Source: Polynucleobacter sp. MG-6-Vaara-E2
GTDB lineage: Bacteria; Pseudomonadota; Gammaproteobacteria; Burkholderiales; Burkholderiaceae
Length of the DNA stretch: 64,000 nucleotides
Direction: 5' to 3'
Assembly: GCF_018687695.1 (NCBI RefSeq)
Contig: NZ_CP061303.1
Location: forward strand, 1,753,847 to 1,817,846
In this document: one piece after another, positions 61,462 to 64,000 of the stretch
How the letters are laid out: each line of letters begins with the position of its first letter
Numbering within the stretch: the stretch's first letter is position 1
Notes under the pieces: generated by a model
Databases searched by the model: none
Seen by the model: only the letters and a program-made list of their open reading frames with translations
What the model was told of the DNA's origin: nothing
Position numbers and translations under genes: made by a program

Positions 61462-62115
61462 TCAAAAATGGTGTGGTGACTCAAGTGAAGTCAGAGCACT
61501 AGAATTATTTGGTGGCACCGAGCCCATCGAAACAATATGCTTCAAGGCTTCTTCAACACTCATCTCAAGCTCGATCGTTTGCGTACGCGGCACGATCATA
61601 AAAAAACCAGAGGTAGGGTTTGGAGTAGTCGGCAAGAATACATTGACATAATCTTCGCCCAATTTAGCGGCAACCTCTTTTGCAGGGGTTCCTGTTTGGA
61701 ATGCGATCACCCAAGAGTCAGCATGGGGGTAACGAATTAAGAGCGCCTTACTAAAGGCCTGGCCGCTACCAGAAAATAATGTAGATGAAACTTGCTGTAC
61801 GCTGGAGTAAATAGAGCGCACAACTGGAATGCGATTTACCAGCTTATCCCAAATCTTTAACCACCACTGACCAGCAAAACTAATTGCAAGTAGACCAGTG
61901 AGCATGATCACTGCAATCACAATCAAGATTCCAACACCAGGAAGGTCGCGGAAATGCTGCAAATCTCTTGCGGCATCTTGTGGAAGAACCACGATGATGG
62001 CGTGCATGACAGAACCGAAAACGCCGTCGAGCAAACCCAAGCCCCAAGCAATCACCCAGACGGTGATCGACAATGGTGCCCAAACCAGGATGCCAGCGAT
62101 AAAGTATTTTTTCAT
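61462..62115 (-). CDS. DUF502 family membrane protein
   Basis: The 217-residue protein has two strong membrane segments (about 3-25: KYFIAGILVWAPLSITVWVIA; and 60-85: VGILIVIAVIMLTGLLAISF). A soluble domain follows with RIPVVRSIYSSVQQV and VFLPTTPNPTSGFFMIV, typical of COG2928. Role is unknown, though plant homologues are linked to trafficking. It lies upstream of aspS on the same strand; ubiB is 52 bases further upstream. Confidence 0.9.
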   Translation of the reverse strand: MKKYFIAGILVWAPLSITVWVIAWGLGLLDGVFGSVMHAIIVVLPQDAARDLQHFRDLPGVGILIVIAVIMLTGLLAISFAGQWWLKIWDKLVNRIPVVRSIYSSVQQVSSTLFSGSGQAFSKALLIRYPHADSWVIAFQTGTPAKEVAAKLGEDYVNVFLPTTPNPTSGFFMIVPRTQTIELEMSVEEALKHIVSMGSVPPNNSSALTSLESPHHF

Positions 62116-62167
62116 GTGTTCTGCCTAACCAGCTATTTTAGCGTTTTAGCAGCCAAGCAGCGAGAGA

Positions 62168-63757
62168 CTAATAAATACCTAGACTGATGATCAAAATCCC
62201 AGCCAAAAATCCACCGGCAAAGAGCAAAGCCCCGGCCACTAGGCGATGGGTGCGGCGCTCTTGTAGCAAAAGGGCCTTTAGAACCTCTATTTCGCCACTT
62301 TCAGCCTTTTTCTGGTGCTTGCTGGCTTGAGCCAGGCTATCTGCGAGCAAACGGGGCAATGTTGGCAAAATTTTGGCCCATATTGGTGCCTCAGCTTTCA
62401 AACCATCAATCAATCCGCGCCAACCCAATTGCTGATCAACCCATTTCTCTAGGATAGGCTTAGCAGTCTTCCATAGATCTAAATCTGGATCCAACTGACG
62501 CGCCAGACCCTCAACATTGAGTAGCGTCTTTTGTAGCAAAGTGAGTTGCGGCTGAATTTCCACTTTAAAGCGACGTGAGGTCTGGAATAAGCGCATCAAA
62601 ACAATGCCCAAAGAAATTTCTTTTAATGGACGATCAAAATATGGCTCACAAACGGATCGAACGGCACCCTCTAATTCTTCCACGCGCGTATTTTCTGGAA
62701 CCCATCCTGACTCAATGTGCAGCTCGGCAACTCGACGGTAATCACGATTAAAGAAAGCTAAAAAGTTCAGCGCTAAATAATTCTTATCGGATTCACTGAG
62801 TGCGCCGACTATTCCAAAATCCAACGAAATAAACCGCCCAAAAGTTTCTGGCTCCAAGCTGATCATGATGTTTCCAGGATGCATATCTGCATGGAAAAAG
62901 CCGTGCTCAAAGACTTGGGTAAAAAATATTTCAACGCCATCAGCGGCCAACTTCTTAAAGTCCACTCCCGCTTCACGCAGCGCCGCAGTGCGGCCAATAG
63001 AAATGCCATCCATTTTTTCCATGACGATGACATTGGTGTGACATAGATCCCAATACATCTCTGGAATCATTAACTTCTTAGAATCAACAAAATAGCGACG
63101 TAACTGACTCGCATTTGCCGCCTCGCGCATTAGATCCAATTCGTCATGTAGGTAGGTATCAAACTCTGCAACGTTCTCACGTGGCTTGAGTCGGCGCCCA
63201 TCCTCAGAGCTCTTCTCAATAACTTTGGCTAAGTCATACATTAAGGCCAGATCACCTTCAATTACCGGCAAGATACCGGGGCGCAGGACTTTAATGGCAA
63301 CCGATTTGTGTGCCCACTCAGGATGTTTTTCAGTGCCGCGTAATATCCCAAAATGTACTTGAGCAACCGAAGCACTAGCTACAGGCGTCGCATCGAAACC
63401 AATAAAGACCTCTTCGATAGGCTTGCCTAAAGCTTCTTCAATTAAACGACGTGACTCTTCATTAGAGAATGGTGGCACTTGATCTTGTAGCTTTGCCAAC
63501 TCGTTAGCAATATCTTCTGGCAATAAATCACGACGCGTAGAAAGCACTTGCCCAAACTTTACAAAGATCGGGCCCAATGCCTCTAAGGTCAATCGAATAC
63601 GCTCACCTCTTGGCAGCTTGGTGCCAGGCGAAGTCCAACAGACAACCGTTAAACACGTCCGACCAATTCCGGGTTTGAGAACATCGCGCAATAAGGGCAG
63701 CAAGCCATAACGCCATGCTGTGAAGAAAATGAAACTGAGGCGAGCAATTCTGCGCAC
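62168..63757 (-). CDS. ubiB: Ubiquinone biosynthesis kinase-like protein UbiB
   Basis: Atypical kinase of the ABC1/ADCK family needed for ubiquinone synthesis. The 529 residues carry the family KxGQ motif (FVKFGQVLSTRRDLLP, about 68-83), the AxAAS-like loop VASASVAQVHFG, FFHADMHPGNIMI with the catalytic Asp, and LDFGIVGAL with the metal-binding Asp. Two C-terminal hydrophobic segments end the protein (LVAGALLFAGGFLAGILIIS). It starts 3 bases after ubiJ. Confidence 0.97.
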   Translation of the reverse strand: MRRIARLSFIFFTAWRYGLLPLLRDVLKPGIGRTCLTVVCWTSPGTKLPRGERIRLTLEALGPIFVKFGQVLSTRRDLLPEDIANELAKLQDQVPPFSNEESRRLIEEALGKPIEEVFIGFDATPVASASVAQVHFGILRGTEKHPEWAHKSVAIKVLRPGILPVIEGDLALMYDLAKVIEKSSEDGRRLKPRENVAEFDTYLHDELDLMREAANASQLRRYFVDSKKLMIPEMYWDLCHTNVIVMEKMDGISIGRTAALREAGVDFKKLAADGVEIFFTQVFEHGFFHADMHPGNIMISLEPETFGRFISLDFGIVGALSESDKNYLALNFLAFFNRDYRRVAELHIESGWVPENTRVEELEGAVRSVCEPYFDRPLKEISLGIVLMRLFQTSRRFKVEIQPQLTLLQKTLLNVEGLARQLDPDLDLWKTAKPILEKWVDQQLGWRGLIDGLKAEAPIWAKILPTLPRLLADSLAQASKHQKKAESGEIEVLKALLLQERRTHRLVAGALLFAGGFLAGILIISLGIY

Positions 63758-63760
63758 GAT

Positions 63761-64000
63761 TTACTTGCCCTTTTGCTCAATTAGTTGAATACGCTTCTCC
63801 AAGCGATCAACTGAATCGCGTAATTCACTCAACTCAGATTTGTGAACCATAAAATCTCGTTTATTCAAAAGCACGTTTCTTTCTTCGCTCACATACTCCA
63901 CTACATTGTCTAGCAAATCACTCGCTGCTGAACGCGTAGCAGAAACAAACTTTTTACCCTGTCGCACAGCAAAATTAGCGGGAGCATCTCCCACTAAGTG
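63761..64000 (-). CDS. ubiJ: Ubiquinone biosynthesis accessory factor UbiJ, C-terminal part (cut by window edge)
   Basis: The frame is open to base 64000, so only the last 79 residues are seen (reading HLVGDAPANFAV first). They end in a coiled coil (LSELRDSVDRLEKRIQLIEQK). UbiJ has an N-terminal SCP2 lipid-binding domain, missing here, and a C-terminal coiled coil. Position 3 bases before ubiB is the standard ubiJ-ubiB order. The in-frame GTG at 63994 is probably an internal codon. A UbiK-like protein is the less likely alternative. Confidence 0.8.
   Translation of the reverse strand, partial: HLVGDAPANFAVRQGKKFVSATRSAASDLLDNVVEYVSEERNVLLNKRDFMVHKSELSELRDSVDRLEKRIQLIEQKGK

Noticed and set aside
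63761..63994. Complete 77-residue gene with GTG start at 63994
   Set aside because: The frame stays open past 63994 to the window end and the residues match the C-terminal coiled coil of UbiJ, so it is a truncated larger gene.
1..64000. Prophage, transposon, integron or genomic island boundaries
   Set aside because: No integrase, transposase, long terminal repeat, or local change in gene density or strand pattern was found; the single tRNA gene has no flanking repeat.

Overview
The window is chromosomal core sequence from a betaproteobacterium of the order Burkholderiales. The moderate GC (clearly below most Burkholderiaceae), protein wording and gene neighbourhoods (recA-recX-sucC-sucD-terC-pilin, lptD-surA-pdxA-rsmA, pepP-ubiH-type-dusB-fis-purH-ruvCAB, rplM-rpsI-argC-erpA-anmK-tyrS) point most strongly to Polynucleobacter, a small-genome freshwater bacterium. 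The genus is inferred from recalled family resemblance, not from a database search. Genes are densely packed, many start and stop codons overlap, and I see no insertion sequence, prophage, integrase, CRISPR array or rRNA.

Layout. 1-4650: 3' part of pgk, then ilvE, a small zinc-ribbon gene, waaF and two little-known genes. 4644-8220: M48 protease, moaC, a lone type IV pilin and a TerC protein. 8322-12335: sucD, sucC, recX and recA, with a clear LexA box. 12336-24700: DUF2878 protein, tRNA-Met(CAT), a tandem-repeat DUF6150 protein, MOSC protein, MFS carrier with a large periplasmic insert, gamma-glutamyltransferase relative, TRIC channel, maiA, AEC carrier, gamma-carbonic anhydrase, amtB (NtrC-like palindromes upstream), Rap1a/Tai-type protein, glycine-zipper lipoprotein, OsmC, rhodanese and a Na+/H+ antiporter. 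24762-33375: miaB-ybeY-corC-lnt, then glyQ-glyS-gmhB-plsC. 33396-39137: lptD-surA-pdxA-rsmA on the minus strand. 39170-48781: amgK-murU-pepP-UbiH-type, dusB-fis-purH, ruvC-ruvA-ruvB. 48791-53709: tyrS, anmK, erpA, argC, rpsI-rplM. 53710-54118: the only gene-free stretch over 300 bases, which holds a candidate minus-strand small RNA. 54119-64000: OsmC-like gene, rnpB, pyrC, glycerate kinase, Atm1-type ABC exporter, nudB, aspS, DUF502, ubiB and the 3' end of ubiJ.

Themes. Several genes serve the envelope: waaF and gmhB (LPS heptose), lptD and surA (outer-membrane assembly), lnt (lipoproteins), plsC (phospholipid), amgK, murU and anmK (peptidoglycan recycling), and a BepA-like protease. Others serve DNA repair (recA, recX, ruvABC), translation (glyQS, tyrS, aspS, rplM, rpsI, miaB, ybeY, rsmA, rnpB) and ubiquinone synthesis (ubiB, ubiJ, a UbiH-type hydroxylase).

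No large novel gene system was found. The strongest unexplained signal is the candidate small RNA at about 53869-53970: a promoter-like sequence, two hairpins, an exposed CUCCUCC (anti-Shine-Dalgarno) segment and a strong terminator, all upstream of rplM.
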